From the NCBI RefSeq assembly GCF_011927785.1, contig NZ_JAATJK010000001.1:1674001-1738000 (forward strand): 64,000 nt of DNA, read 5' to 3'. The stretch is from Micromonospora profundi. GTDB lineage: Bacteria > Actinomycetota > Actinomycetes > Mycobacteriales > Micromonosporaceae. Positions 42,926 to 51,377 of this stretch are shown here, piece by piece. The number at the start of each line of letters is the position of its first letter. Position 1 is the first letter of the stretch. The position numbers and the translations under genes were made by a program. The notes under the pieces are model-generated. The model was not told the DNA's origin and made no database searches. It saw only the letters and a program-made list of their open reading frames with translations.

Positions 42926-43722
42926 GCACTGTCACCCAGAACACCGTCCCGGCCGGCGACGCGGCCGGCACGGCCGCCCCACCGTTGCAGCTGCGCGACA
43001 TCCGCAAGCAGTTCGGCGGGGTCGTCGCGATCGAGCGGTTCGACCTCGAACTGGCCGCCGGTCAGATCACCGCGCTGGTCGGCGACAACGGCGCCGGCAA
43101 GTCCACCCTCGTGAAGATCATTTCCGGGGTGTACCAGCCGACCGAGGGCGAACTGCGGATGCACGGCCGACCGGTGACGTTCCGGGACGCCTCCGACGCC
43201 CGCCGGCAGGGCGTCGAGGTGGTCTACCAGGACCTGGCCCTCGCCGACTCGCAGCCGGTCTACATGAACATGTTCCTCGGCCGGGAGTTGACCCGCGGCC
43301 CGCTGCGGCTGCTGGACCGCCGCCGGATGGCGCGGGAGACCCAGGAACTTGTGGACGCCCTGGACGTCCGCATCCCCAGCGCGAAGGCGACGATCAGGGA
43401 CCTCTCCGGCGGGCAGCGTCAGGCGGTGGCGATCTGCCGAGCCACCCACTGGGCGAGCGGCCTGGTGTTGATGGACGAGCCGACCGCCGCGCTGGGGGTG
43501 GCCGAGACCGCCAAGGTGGAGCAGCTGATCATGAAGCTGCGGGAGCGGGGCGCGGCAGTCCTCGTCGTCAGCCACAACCTCGACCAGGTGTTCCGGATCG
43601 CCGACCGGGTGGCAGTGCTGCGCCGCGGCCGCCAGGTCGGTGTCCGCAACATCGAGGAGACCAGCCGCAACGAGATCGTCTCGATGATCACCGGTGCGTC
43701 GGACGAGGCCGAGCGGCAGTGA
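42922..43722 (+). CDS. Sugar ABC transporter ATPase, single-domain
   Basis: A 266-residue ATPase of the ribose-class importers. Walker A is GDNGAGKST, the signature LSGGQRQAV, Walker B LVLMDEPTAALGV. Canonical RbsA proteins carry two such domains (~500 residues). This has only one, like FrcA-type importers, so two copies must assemble. It ends the operon and is followed by a perfect 18-bp hairpin. Confidence 0.93.
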   Translation: MSTVTQNTVPAGDAAGTAAPPLQLRDIRKQFGGVVAIERFDLELAAGQITALVGDNGAGKSTLVKIISGVYQPTEGELRMHGRPVTFRDASDARRQGVEVVYQDLALADSQPVYMNMFLGRELTRGPLRLLDRRRMARETQELVDALDVRIPSAKATIRDLSGGQRQAVAICRATHWASGLVLMDEPTAALGVAETAKVEQLIMKLRERGAAVLVVSHNLDQVFRIADRVAVLRRGRQVGVRNIEETSRNEIVSMITGASDEAERQ

Positions 43723-43724
43723 GC

Positions 43725-43767
43725 CCGGCTGCTGCTGGCGATCCGGGGCATCGCCAGCAGCAGCCGG
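43725..43767 (+). terminator. Hairpin terminator after the sugar importer operon
   Basis: A perfect 18-bp stem (43725-43742 with 43750-43767) and 7-base loop, starting 3 bases after the ATPase stop. There is no T-run. The stability alone suggests transcription termination or mRNA end protection. Confidence 0.75.
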
Positions 43768-44362
43768 CCGGGCTGATGCCTGACACCTCGCGGCCAGAAA
43801 ACTTGTGCCCGTTGTCGTAGATATTCTCGACCGGGCCGGTTAATGTATCTCTCGTTGACAGCAGAGGAACGTAAAGACGCGGACGACCTGACCCGTTGCG
43901 AGGTCGCGACGGGCAGAGGGCGGGAAGCCGGCGCACAGCACCGCTTCCGCCCGCATGGCAGTGCAGGTATGCAAGCTCCGGTCGACATGACGGAGGGTCG
44001 CAGGTGGGGCCGAGGCACGTTCAGGGCTCCAGCTGACAGTTCGTCGCACGGGCGCGAGGCCATGAAGTTGCGTGGGGTCTCGACGCCAGCGAGCAGTTCA
44101 GGCAATGGAAGCAGAGGAAAGGGAGGGTTCTACACCGTTGGATCGCCCGCTGCCGGTCGCTGTTCGGGCCGGGCGGACACCGCAGTTTCCATCGAACGAG
44201 AGGTGGTCTCCGGTCACGCTTACGCGATCCTCGCAACCGACGTCTGCACAGCAGGCCGGTGCGGAAAGGACAAGCCGACGAACTCGTCGGTAGATGGTGT
44301 TTCAGACCCTGTAACCCTGGGCCCCGGCGCGTCAGCGCCGGGGCCCTCGACGTGGAGGTGAG
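43768..44362. other. Long non-coding leader upstream of the MerR-like gene
   Basis: About 600 bases without a convincing gene. A frame from 43843 to 44361 is open but has low third-position GC and no recognisable domain. The region has several potential hairpins, among them GGGCG..GAAGC with GCTTC..CGCCC at 43918-43952. It ends in a perfect 12-bp hairpin at 44319-44346 directly before the MerR ribosome site. A structured leader or small RNA is possible. No known riboswitch consensus was matched. Confidence 0.45.
44319..44346 (+). promoter_or_regulatory. Perfect hairpin just before the MerR-like gene
   Basis: GGGCCCCGGCGC (44319-44330), loop GTCA, then its exact complement (44335-44346). It ends 8 bases before the GGAGGTG ribosome site. 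It lacks a T-run. It could terminate an upstream transcript or tune translation of the downstream gene. Confidence 0.5.
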
Positions 44363-44662
44363 ATGGGCCAAGGACCCGAGGACATGTTCGGCGACGAGGA
44401 CTTCCCCGCGTACACGATCGGTCGTGCCGCGGAGATCGTCGGCACCACCCAGGAGTTCCTGCGCAGGCTGGACGAGGCCAAGCTGATCCACCCGCAACGC
44501 TCGGCGGGCGGGCACCGCCGCTACTCCCGCTACCAGCTGCGGCTCGCGGCGAGGGCCCGGGAGATGGTCGACCAGGGGACGGCGCTGGAAGCCGCCTGTC
44601 GCATCATCATCCTTGAGGACCAACTCGAGGAGGCCCTGCGGCAGAACCAGAACAGTCGATGA
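44363..44662 (+). CDS. Small MerR-family DNA-binding protein
   Basis: A 99-residue regulator with only a MerR-type winged helix (YTIGRAAEIVGTTQEFLRRL, then LIHPQRSAGGHRRYSRYQLR) and a short helical tail (ILEDQLEEALRQNQ) that may form a coiled-coil dimer. No effector domain or metal cysteines are present. Short proteins of this type are widespread in actinobacteria. GGAGGTG 44354-44360 precedes the ATG. Its long structured leader suggests post-transcriptional control. Confidence 0.88.
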   Translation: MGQGPEDMFGDEDFPAYTIGRAAEIVGTTQEFLRRLDEAKLIHPQRSAGGHRRYSRYQLRLAARAREMVDQGTALEAACRIIILEDQLEEALRQNQNSR

Positions 44663-44683
44663 GCACAGCCGCGCCCGGCCACG

Positions 44684-45118
44684 TCAGACGGTGCGCCGGG
44701 AGCGGCTCAGCGCGATCGAACCGAGACCCAGCGCGGCCACGCCCAACACCAGGGCCACGTACGCGCCGCCACGGCCGTTGCCCGTGCCGATCCCGCTGTC
44801 CGAGGTAACCACCACAAGCGCGCCGAGCGCCACGCCGACCAGCCCCGTCGCCAGCGCCACGGCCGCGCCGAGCCGACCGGTGCCGGTGCCGACGCGACTT
44901 GCGGGACGGGCCAGGGACAACGCGCCGATGATGACGCCGACCAGTGCCACCACGGCTGCCACTGAGGCCCCGAGCCGCCCGGCACTCATGCTGACGCTGG
45001 CGGCGACCGGCTGAGTCGCCGCGTACGCGGCCGCCGGAGCGGTGAGCCCGCCGGCAAGCGTGGACGCGACGACGGCGACCACCAGCCGGGCGGTTGACGG
45101 ATTCCCTGACGCGTTCAT
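44684..45118 (-). CDS. DUF6223-family membrane protein
   Basis: A 144-residue hydrophobic protein. An N-terminal signal or first membrane helix (~10-34) is followed by three further hydrophobic segments separated by short polar loops (GRLGASVAAVVALVGVIIGA, GRLGAAVALATGLVGVALGA, GRGGAYVALVLGVAALGLGS). The repeated GR-LGA-start suggests internal duplication. The function is unknown. It is convergent with the MerR-like gene. Confidence 0.75.
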   Translation of the reverse strand: MNASGNPSTARLVVAVVASTLAGGLTAPAAAYAATQPVAASVSMSAGRLGASVAAVVALVGVIIGALSLARPASRVGTGTGRLGAAVALATGLVGVALGALVVVTSDSGIGTGNGRGGAYVALVLGVAALGLGSIALSRSRRTV

Positions 45119-45333
45119 GTGTCCACTCCTTCGTCGTCAATCGTTGTGCTCTGATCCTGGCGTCGGGCGGGCTGCCGGTCGTCCGGCGGCGGGACGCCTC
45201 CTCGCCTGCCGTCGAGGGCGTACCCGCCTGCCACGGTCGGGGCAGGCGCGGCGTGCGCTACAGCGGGCGCGGTAGTGGTGGCTCGTCCGCCAGGGGGAGT
45301 CGCAGGCGGCGTACGCGGGGCTACGGTTCCGGC

Positions 45334-46452
45334 ATGAGCACGGGACGGGTGGGTGTCCGAGACATCGGAATCGCCGTGTGCGTGACAGCGGCGCTGCTCG
45401 CCGCAGGGCTCGCCGAGGACCGCGCCCACATTTCCCTGGACCTGCTCGGCCTCGCGCTCCTGGCGGCCAGCGGTCTGGCTCTGGCAGCGCGCCGGCAGGC
45501 GCCCGTCGCCGTCCTCGCGGTCAGCGGGTTGTGCGGCGTCGGCTACCAGGCGGTGGGGTTCGACGTACCCGCCGTCGCCTTCCTGTTCGCCGTGTACGCC
45601 GCCGTGCGGGCAGGGCATCGCGCCGTCACGATCATCGCCGCCGTACTCATGTTGCTCGCACTGCCGCTCACGGCCCTGGCCCCGCCGTTGGACCTTCCGG
45701 TGGGCGAGGCGCTCACACGTGCCCGCGGCGCGCTCGAGGTGGCGTGGCTTGTCGCCGCCGCGGCCGCGGGCGAGGCGTTGCGGCAGGCCGAGCGGCGGGC
45801 TGACGAAGCCGAGCGCACCCGGGAACAGGTCGCGCGTCGCCGTGCCGACGAGGAACGGCTGCACATCGCGCGCGAGCTGCACGACTCGCTCACCCACCAG
45901 ATCTCGATCATCAAGGTGCAGGCCGAGGTGGCCGTCCACCTGGCCCACAGGCGCGGCGAGGCGGTGCCGGAGGCGCTGCTGGCGATCCGGGAGGCCGGCC
46001 GTGAGGCGAGCCGCGAGCTGCGCGCCACCCTTGAGGCGCTGCGCGAGGACGGCGGCAACCCGCAGCGCGGGCTCGATCACCTCTCGGAGCTTGTGGAGCG
46101 GGCGCGAATGGCTGGCCTGGACGCGACGTTGACGATCGAGGGACAGCGACACGAGGTGCCGGCAGCTGTGGACCGGACCGCCTACCGGATCGTCCAGGAG
46201 TCCCTCACCAACGTCGCCCGGCACGCCGCCGCCGCGACGGCGTCGGTCCGCGTCGACTACCGCCCGGGTGCCCTCGCCATCCGCGTCGACGACGACGGCA
46301 CGGCCCGGCTGGGCACGACACCGACGCCCGGTGTGGGGTTGCTCGGCATGCGTGAACGGGTCACCGCCCTCGGCGGTCGGCTCCGTGCCGAGCCCCGCGA
46401 CGAGGGCGGCTTCAGCGTCCACGCCGAGCTTCCCGTCGGCCCGACACCATGA
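45334..46452 (+). CDS. Two-component sensor histidine kinase (NarL/DesK group)
   Basis: A 372-residue membrane sensor kinase. About 4-5 N-terminal hydrophobic segments (residues ~10-150) form the sensor part, without a large extracellular domain. A coiled coil (AERRADEAERTREQVARRRA) leads to the HisKA_3 dimerisation box, with phospho-acceptor His183 in ARELHDSLTHQ. The HATPase domain follows (YRIVQESLTNVARHA, GVGLLGMRERVTALGG). I start at the ATG at 45334, immediately before the first membrane helix. The stop overlaps the response regulator start by 4 bp. Confidence 0.93.
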   Translation: MSTGRVGVRDIGIAVCVTAALLAAGLAEDRAHISLDLLGLALLAASGLALAARRQAPVAVLAVSGLCGVGYQAVGFDVPAVAFLFAVYAAVRAGHRAVTIIAAVLMLLALPLTALAPPLDLPVGEALTRARGALEVAWLVAAAAAGEALRQAERRADEAERTREQVARRRADEERLHIARELHDSLTHQISIIKVQAEVAVHLAHRRGEAVPEALLAIREAGREASRELRATLEALREDGGNPQRGLDHLSELVERARMAGLDATLTIEGQRHEVPAAVDRTAYRIVQESLTNVARHAAAATASVRVDYRPGALAIRVDDDGTARLGTTPTPGVGLLGMRERVTALGGRLRAEPRDEGGFSVHAELPVGPTP

Positions 46453-47111
46453 TCCGCGTCCTGCTTGTCGACGACCAGCCGCTCCTTCGCAGCGGCTTCC
46501 GCGCGCTCCTCGACGCCGAAGACGACATCGAGGTGGTGGGCGAGGCCGCCGACGGGAGGCAGGGAGTTGCCCTCGCCCGGCAACACCTGCCCGACATCGC
46601 GCTCGTCGACATCCAGATGCCGATCATGGACGGCATCGAGGCGACACGGCTCATCGCCGCGGACCCGACCCTGGCCGGGGTGCACGTCGTCATCCTTACC
46701 AACTACGGCCTCGACGAACACGTCTTCCACGCACTGCGCGCCGGTGCCGCCGGCTTCCTCGTCAAGGACATCGAGCCGGAGGACTTCCTGCACGCCGTCC
46801 GCGTCGCGGCACGCGGCGACGCGCTGCTCGCACCGTCGATCACCCGCAGACTCATCGACAGGTACGTCACCGAGCCGCCCCACCTGCGTGCCCACGCCGG
46901 CCTGGCCGGGCTCACCAACCGGGAACGGGAGACCGTCGCACTGGTCGCGCGTGGGCTCTCCAACGACGAGATCGCCGACCGCCTGGTGATCAGCCCGCTG
47001 ACCGCGAAGACACACGTCAACCGGGCCATGGCCAAGTTGCACGCGCGGGACCGCGCCCAACTCGTGGTCATCGCGTACGAGTGCGGCCTGGTCGTGCCGC
47101 GCCCACGCTGA
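46449..47111 (+). CDS. LuxR/NarL-type response regulator
   Basis: A 220-residue response regulator. The receiver domain (residues 1-~120) has the acidic pair in LLVDDQP, phospho-acceptor Asp54 in LVDIQMP and Lys in FLVKDIEPEDF. The C-terminal LuxR helix-turn-helix lies at ~152-210 (LTNRERETVALVARGLSNDE, HVNRAMAKLHARDR). It is coupled to the kinase gene upstream. The target genes are not evident; the DUF6223 gene across the divergent promoter is a candidate. Confidence 0.95.
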   Translation: MIRVLLVDDQPLLRSGFRALLDAEDDIEVVGEAADGRQGVALARQHLPDIALVDIQMPIMDGIEATRLIAADPTLAGVHVVILTNYGLDEHVFHALRAGAAGFLVKDIEPEDFLHAVRVAARGDALLAPSITRRLIDRYVTEPPHLRAHAGLAGLTNRERETVALVARGLSNDEIADRLVISPLTAKTHVNRAMAKLHARDRAQLVVIAYECGLVVPRPR

Positions 47112-47165
47112 GGTGACCGACAGCAGTGCGGCCAGGCGTGGCGAGCGCCGTGATTAGCTGTCGGA

Positions 47166-48080
47166 ATGATCGCACCTGTTCCCCTCGGCACGTGGCCGAC
47201 TCCGCTGGAGGCCGCGCCCCGGCTCGCGGCCCGGCTCGGGCTGGCGGAGCTGTGGTTCAAGCGTGACGACCTCGGCGGGCTCGGCGGCGGCGGCAACAAG
47301 ATCCGCAAGCTGCGCTACACCTGCGCCGAGGCGATCGCGGCCGGCGCCACCACGCTCATCACCTCAGGGGCGCCACAGAGCAACCACGCCCGGCTGACCG
47401 CAGCGGCGGCCGCGCGACTCGGCCTCGGCTGCGTGCTGGTGCTCGCCGGCCCACGCCCGCCGGATCGGCGCGGGAACCTGCTGCTCGACGAACTGGCGGG
47501 CGCGGAGGTCGTCTGGGCCGGAGACGCCCCGCTGGCCGAGGTGGTGGCGGTCGAGGCGACGCGGCGGTCGGCGTACGCCATCCCCTTCGGCGGCACCTCA
47601 CAGGCGTCGGTCCAGGGCTATGTGGACTGCGCTCGGGAACTGCGCGACCAGGTGCCGGACATCGACGCGACGGAGGTCGTGGTGGCGCTCGGCTCCGGCG
47701 GGACGATGGCCGGGCTGGTACGCGAACTCGGCGCCGAGCGGGTCGTCGGGGTGGACGTCGGCGCCCTGCCCGATCCCCGTTCGACAGTCGCCGGCCTACT
47801 GCCCGGCGAGGTCGAGCCGGCCGCGCTGCGGATCGACGGGTCACAGGTGGGCGCGAGCTACGCCACCCTCACCGACGGGGTGCGGGAGGCGCTGACAACG
47901 ACCGCCCGCGAGGAGGGGATCTTCCTGGACCCGACGTACACCGGCCGGGCCATGGCGGCGCTGCTGGCCGGCAGCTTCCCGCGCGGCGCCAACGTGGTCT
48001 TCCTGCACACCGGGGGCCTGCCGGGGCTCTTCGGCCATCCTGGGCTGTTCGGCGGCGGGAAAAGCCGCCAGGATCACTGA
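47166..48080 (+). CDS. D-cysteine desulfhydrase / ACC deaminase-family PLP enzyme
   Basis: A 304-residue fold-type II PLP enzyme. The PLP lysine lies in GGGGNKIRKLRY (about residue 45), the cofactor-contact segment is SGAPQSNHARLTAAAAARLG, and the phosphate-binding glycine loop is ALGSGGTMAGLV. This family removes H2S and ammonia from D-cysteine or opens the ring of 1-aminocyclopropane-1-carboxylate. The two cannot be told apart safely by eye. It appears monocistronic. Confidence 0.88.
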   Translation: MIAPVPLGTWPTPLEAAPRLAARLGLAELWFKRDDLGGLGGGGNKIRKLRYTCAEAIAAGATTLITSGAPQSNHARLTAAAAARLGLGCVLVLAGPRPPDRRGNLLLDELAGAEVVWAGDAPLAEVVAVEATRRSAYAIPFGGTSQASVQGYVDCARELRDQVPDIDATEVVVALGSGGTMAGLVRELGAERVVGVDVGALPDPRSTVAGLLPGEVEPAALRIDGSQVGASYATLTDGVREALTTTAREEGIFLDPTYTGRAMAALLAGSFPRGANVVFLHTGGLPGLFGHPGLFGGGKSRQDH

Positions 48081-48107
48081 ACGCAGGCACCTCGAACAGC
48101 TCGTGCC

Positions 48108-49022
48108 ATGATTGCCCGCATGGGCAAGCAGCAGCACGTCGGCGGATCCGACCGGCACAGCGGATCGGACACTACCGGCCACGACGCGACAGACGGTGAC
48201 GCACGCCTCGCCGCGGCGCAGGACCCGACGACGTCGCAGATGACCCTCATCGATCTGGCGTCCGACCCGTCGCCGGCGGTCCGTAAGGCCGTCGCGAGCC
48301 GCGGCGACGCGCCCGCGCAGGCGCTGCGACCCCTGGCCCGGGATCACGACCGCCAGGTCCGCGAGGCCGTGGCGAGGAACCCGTCGACGTCGGTCGGCAA
48401 CCTGCTGCGTCTGGTCAAGGACGCCGACCGGTGGGTCCGCTGGGCGGTGGCCGGCAACCCGGCCTGCGACGAGTCGGTACGCCAGGCCATGGTCGAGGCG
48501 CCCGACAAGGAACTTCGTGGCCTCGTCGCCGAGACCCGCGAGCTGGAGCCGGACCTGGCTGCCCGGCTTGTCAACGACGTCTCACCCGAGGTGCGGGAAC
48601 GACTCGCCACCCACACCCACGACCCCGACGTGATCAACGCTCTGATGGCTGACCGCACCGGCCGCGTCCGCAAGGGGCTCGCCCGCAACCGGCGGACCAC
48701 CGCCGCGCAGCGCAGCGCGCTGGCCGACGACCCGGTGGTGGACGTCCGTGCGGCGCTGGTCCGCTCGGTCGAGCTGGACGAGGCGGACCTGGAACGCCTC
48801 GTCGAGGACCGTTCGGTGCAGGTGCGACTGGCGATGGCGACGTCCGAGATCGTCCCGCCGCACATCCGCAAGGCACTTGAGCGCGACCCGGACGAGATGG
48901 TGGCCTCGGCGGCGCGGGACTTCCGCCCGGCGTCGGGCACCGCCTCCGCGGTGCGGGCGCCCCGCATCGCGCACCGGCCGTCCGGCGGGGGCACCGCTCA
49001 GGCCGGCGGCGCCGCGCGCTGA
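48108..49022 (+). CDS. HEAT/LRV-type repeat protein
   Basis: A 304-residue soluble protein built of ~24-residue alpha-helical repeats, each like DPSPAVRKAVASRGDAP, DRQVREAVARNPSTS, DRWVRWAVAGNPAC, SPEVRERLATHTHD and DVRAALVRSVEL. This is the leucine-rich-repeat-variant/HEAT style of protein-binding scaffold, with about eight units (residues ~30-275). The ends are low-complexity. The partner is unknown. A Met four codons later (48120) is an equally good start. No ribosome site is obvious for either. Confidence 0.82.
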   Translation: MIARMGKQQHVGGSDRHSGSDTTGHDATDGDARLAAAQDPTTSQMTLIDLASDPSPAVRKAVASRGDAPAQALRPLARDHDRQVREAVARNPSTSVGNLLRLVKDADRWVRWAVAGNPACDESVRQAMVEAPDKELRGLVAETRELEPDLAARLVNDVSPEVRERLATHTHDPDVINALMADRTGRVRKGLARNRRTTAAQRSALADDPVVDVRAALVRSVELDEADLERLVEDRSVQVRLAMATSEIVPPHIRKALERDPDEMVASAARDFRPASGTASAVRAPRIAHRPSGGGTAQAGGAAR

Positions 49023-49406
49023 GGCGGGGCCGTCCCTGCCCGCTCTGGCCGCCCTGCCCGCTCCGGCCGCTCTGGCCGCCTCCTCGGTACGTGTAGTGGC
49101 GCGCTGTAGAGCTGCCCCAAATCTGGGGCGCGCGCGACGCAGCTCGTATCGGATTGAGCGACATCCGGACAAGGGTGGGGCGCCGCCGCCTGCCCCACCG
49201 GTGGGGCAGCTCCACAGGACTCGCATGGGGAGCTACACAGGACTCGCATGGGTATGGGCGACCTGACGATGGGGCGGCACAGGGAGCGGTCGACCTCGGC
49301 GCTCAGGCGGATCCACGGCGGTGGGTTGCGGCGACCGTGGTCGGAGTCCTACGCCGCGGGGATGAGGGAGGAAGGGGACGGCGCTAACCGAGGTGGACCG
49401 TCGGCG
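49023..49406. repeat. Repeat-rich intergenic region
   Basis: A 384-bp gap with no convincing gene. It holds a hairpin GCCCCA/TGGGGC (49114-49129) and the perfect 20-bp palindrome at 49190-49209 (CTGCCCCACC and complement). It also holds a 22-base unit repeated head to tail with one mismatch (49208-49229 and 49231-49252, period 23). The GAGCTGCCCCA/TGGGGCAGCTC arms look like a REP-type intergenic element. Confidence 0.55.
49208..49252. repeat. Two-copy 23-bp tandem repeat
   Basis: The units agctCcacaggactcgcatg and agctAcacaggactcgcatg (each followed by GG) differ at one base and are spaced 23 bp apart. The first overlaps the right arm of the palindrome at 49190-49209. Confidence 0.8.
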
Positions 49407-49889
49407 TTACAGGCGCGACGCCCTCGGCTGGGGTGGAGCGTTGCGGTGGGCGACCTGCGGCATCGATGACGGCCGGGCGTTCACCGGGACGTCGCGGCGG
49501 GCCAGGCGGTGCAGCAGGGCGCGGATCTGGCGCTTGTCCGAGGCTGGGACGGTCTCGTCGAGCAGCCGTTCGCGGATGCTGCCCATGTCCGCCTCGACCT
49601 GCGTGAGCGCCGGAGGACTGGCCGGGGCGGGGGTGCCGGCCATCGCGAGAGGCCGGATCGCGGCAGCGATGGGAAGTCCGAGTGTGGCGCAGAGGCTGCG
49701 GACCTTCGACAGTTCCGGGTAGCGCTGCCAGTCGCCGGCGAGCCAGCGGAACAGCGTCGATCGGCTGATGCCCGTGTGTCGCGCGATGTCGCCGACCGTC
49801 CAGCCGTGCTGTTCCCGTGCGTCCTCGACGGTCTGGCGAACGAACTGTGCGAACGCCATCTGCGGCGTCGTGGGAGTAGTGTCCGTCAT
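49407..49889 (-). CDS. XRE-type helix-turn-helix regulator
   Basis: A 160-residue DNA-binding protein. The helix-turn-helix lies at ~18-65 (HGWTVGDIARHTGISRSTLF, RWLAGDWQRYPELSKVRSLC). The rest is Pro/Ala-rich and then charged, without a recognisable domain. I prefer the ATG at 49889; an in-frame GTG at 49931 would add 14 residues. It faces away from the laccase operon, separated by ~460 bases. Confidence 0.85.
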   Translation of the reverse strand: MTDTTPTTPQMAFAQFVRQTVEDAREQHGWTVGDIARHTGISRSTLFRWLAGDWQRYPELSKVRSLCATLGLPIAAAIRPLAMAGTPAPASPPALTQVEADMGSIRERLLDETVPASDKRQIRALLHRLARRDVPVNARPSSMPQVAHRNAPPQPRASRL

Positions 49890-50348
49890 CGGAGGTGCCC
49901 CCTCGGTGCTGTGGTGCTCGGCGTACGGCACTCGATCGGATTCGGCGTGGCTGTGGCCCTGATGTGATCTTCTCGCAGTCGATGCCGGAGCGCCTCGTCG
50001 TCGGGCACCGCTGGCTTACTCGTTCCAGGTTGGGCGGTTACTCAACCACTGATCGCGGGCGGTTTCCGCGGCACGGGCTGGGCGCTCTGCGGGCGCCGTC
50101 CGGAGGGGACGGCCTGCGCCGCTCGATCTTGTCAATCGACCGTTGCCGTGATGTCAAGGTAATCTTCTTGCAATCAGACCTGTACTTTCGTCGATGGATT
50201 ACATAAGTTGCTGTCATCCACCGAAAGTTATGAGTCTTCCGAGCAAAGCCCGCGACGAGCCTCACCTCAGTCGTGCTTCCGCCCCGTGCTCGGCGGTTGA
50301 TGCACCCTGCCCTTCGTCGCGTCTTCGCCCGGTCGGGAACGGAGACCC
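49890..50348. other. Divergent region, XRE regulator / laccase operon
   Basis: 459 bases without a gene. A markedly AT-rich core (50155-50235) holds the inverted repeat ACTTTCG (50184-50190)/CGAAAGT (50222-50228), extended inside by TGGAT/ATCCA. TTGACA-like boxes face the XRE gene (50157-50152). No clear promoter pair could be fixed for the laccase operon. Confidence 0.45.
50184..50228. promoter_or_regulatory. Inverted repeat in the laccase upstream region
   Basis: Outer arms ACTTTCG and CGAAAGT and inner arms TGGAT (50194-50198) and ATCCA are arranged around an AT-rich centre. This may be an operator for both divergent genes or a leader hairpin. Confidence 0.4.
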
Positions 50349-51353
50349 ATGGACGATCATGCTGCTGGCCCTCACCGCCAGCTCTCCCGCAGATCGCTGA
50401 TCGCCACCGGAGCACTGGCCGCCGGCGCGCTCGGCGCGTCCGCCCCGGCGATCGGCACCGCCTTCGGCGGCAGCCCCGCACAGGCCGCCGCCGGCGTCAC
50501 GAAGAAGATCACCCTCTACGCCGAGCAGTTACCCGGCGGCCTGTTCGGGTACGGGCTGGCGCCCGGCCAGGCCACAGTGCCCGGACCGGTGCTGGAGATC
50601 TACGAGGGTGACACCCTGGAGATCACCCTCGTCAACACCACGAACCAGCGGCTGTCGATCCATCCGCACGGGGTGGACTACAGCACCGACTCCGACGGCA
50701 GCCCGCTCAACGCCTCGTTCAACAATCCCGGTGAGACGCGCACGTACGTCTGGCGCTCGCGGGAGATGTTCGCCGCCTCGGGCCGGCGGTACATGCCGGG
50801 CAGCGCCGGCTACTGGCACTACCACGATCACGCCATGGGCACCGACCACGGCACCGGCGGGATAGCCAAGGGCCTGTACGGGGCGCTGATCGTCCGACGG
50901 CGCGGGGACATCCTGCCGGACAAGCAGTTCACAGTCGTGTTCAACGACATGATGATCAACAACAAGATGGCCCCGGACACCCCGATGTTCGAGGCGAACC
51001 TCGGCGAGCGGGTGGAGTGGATCGCCATCGGGCACGGCGGCACCTTCCACACCTTCCACCTGCACGCACACCGCTGGGCGGACAACCGCACCGGCATGCT
51101 GGAGGGCCCGGCCGACCCGAGCCTCGTGATCGACAACAAGGACCTCAACCCGGGCAGCTCCTTCGGCTTCCAGGTCCTCGCCGGAGAGGGCGTCGGACCC
51201 GGCGCCTGGATGTACCACTGCCACGTGCAGTTCCACTCCGACGGTGGCATGGCCGGCATCTTCCTGGTCCGCAACGCCGACGGCAGCATGCCGCCGGGCG
51301 CCGAGGAAGCGGTCCACAGGTTCCAGGGCCACACCCACACGCATGGCAGCTGA
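50349..51353 (+). CDS. Two-domain multicopper oxidase (small laccase type)
   Basis: A 334-residue exported copper oxidase. Tat signal LSRRSLIATGALAAGALG ends near AQA (residue 47). All four copper motifs are present: HPHG, YWHYHDHAMG, HTFHLHAH and MYHCHVQFHSDGGM (the last holds the type 1 Cys and Met-like ligands). The length fits the two-domain bacterial laccases, which act as trimers and oxidise phenolics with O2. GGAG precedes the ATG. It leads an operon of four exported proteins, with 24 bases to the next start. Confidence 0.93.
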   Translation: MDDHAAGPHRQLSRRSLIATGALAAGALGASAPAIGTAFGGSPAQAAAGVTKKITLYAEQLPGGLFGYGLAPGQATVPGPVLEIYEGDTLEITLVNTTNQRLSIHPHGVDYSTDSDGSPLNASFNNPGETRTYVWRSREMFAASGRRYMPGSAGYWHYHDHAMGTDHGTGGIAKGLYGALIVRRRGDILPDKQFTVVFNDMMINNKMAPDTPMFEANLGERVEWIAIGHGGTFHTFHLHAHRWADNRTGMLEGPADPSLVIDNKDLNPGSSFGFQVLAGEGVGPGAWMYHCHVQFHSDGGMAGIFLVRNADGSMPPGAEEAVHRFQGHTHTHGS

Positions 51354-51377
51354 CCGAAACCGAGAGTGGGGACGGGC

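Noticed and set aside
43843..44361. 172-codon open frame upstream of the MerR-like gene
   Set aside because: It has low third-position GC, no ribosome site, no recognisable domain and crosses the perfect hairpin at 44319-44346. Treated as non-coding leader.
43768..44362. Possible RNase P RNA, tmRNA or known riboswitch
   Set aside because: I looked for conserved cores of these RNAs and of cobalamin-type riboswitches and found none of the diagnostic stretches.
45094..45333. Longer N-terminus for the histidine kinase
   Set aside because: The added 80 residues are Arg/Gly/Ser-rich and non-homologous. The ATG at 45334 begins right before the first membrane helix.
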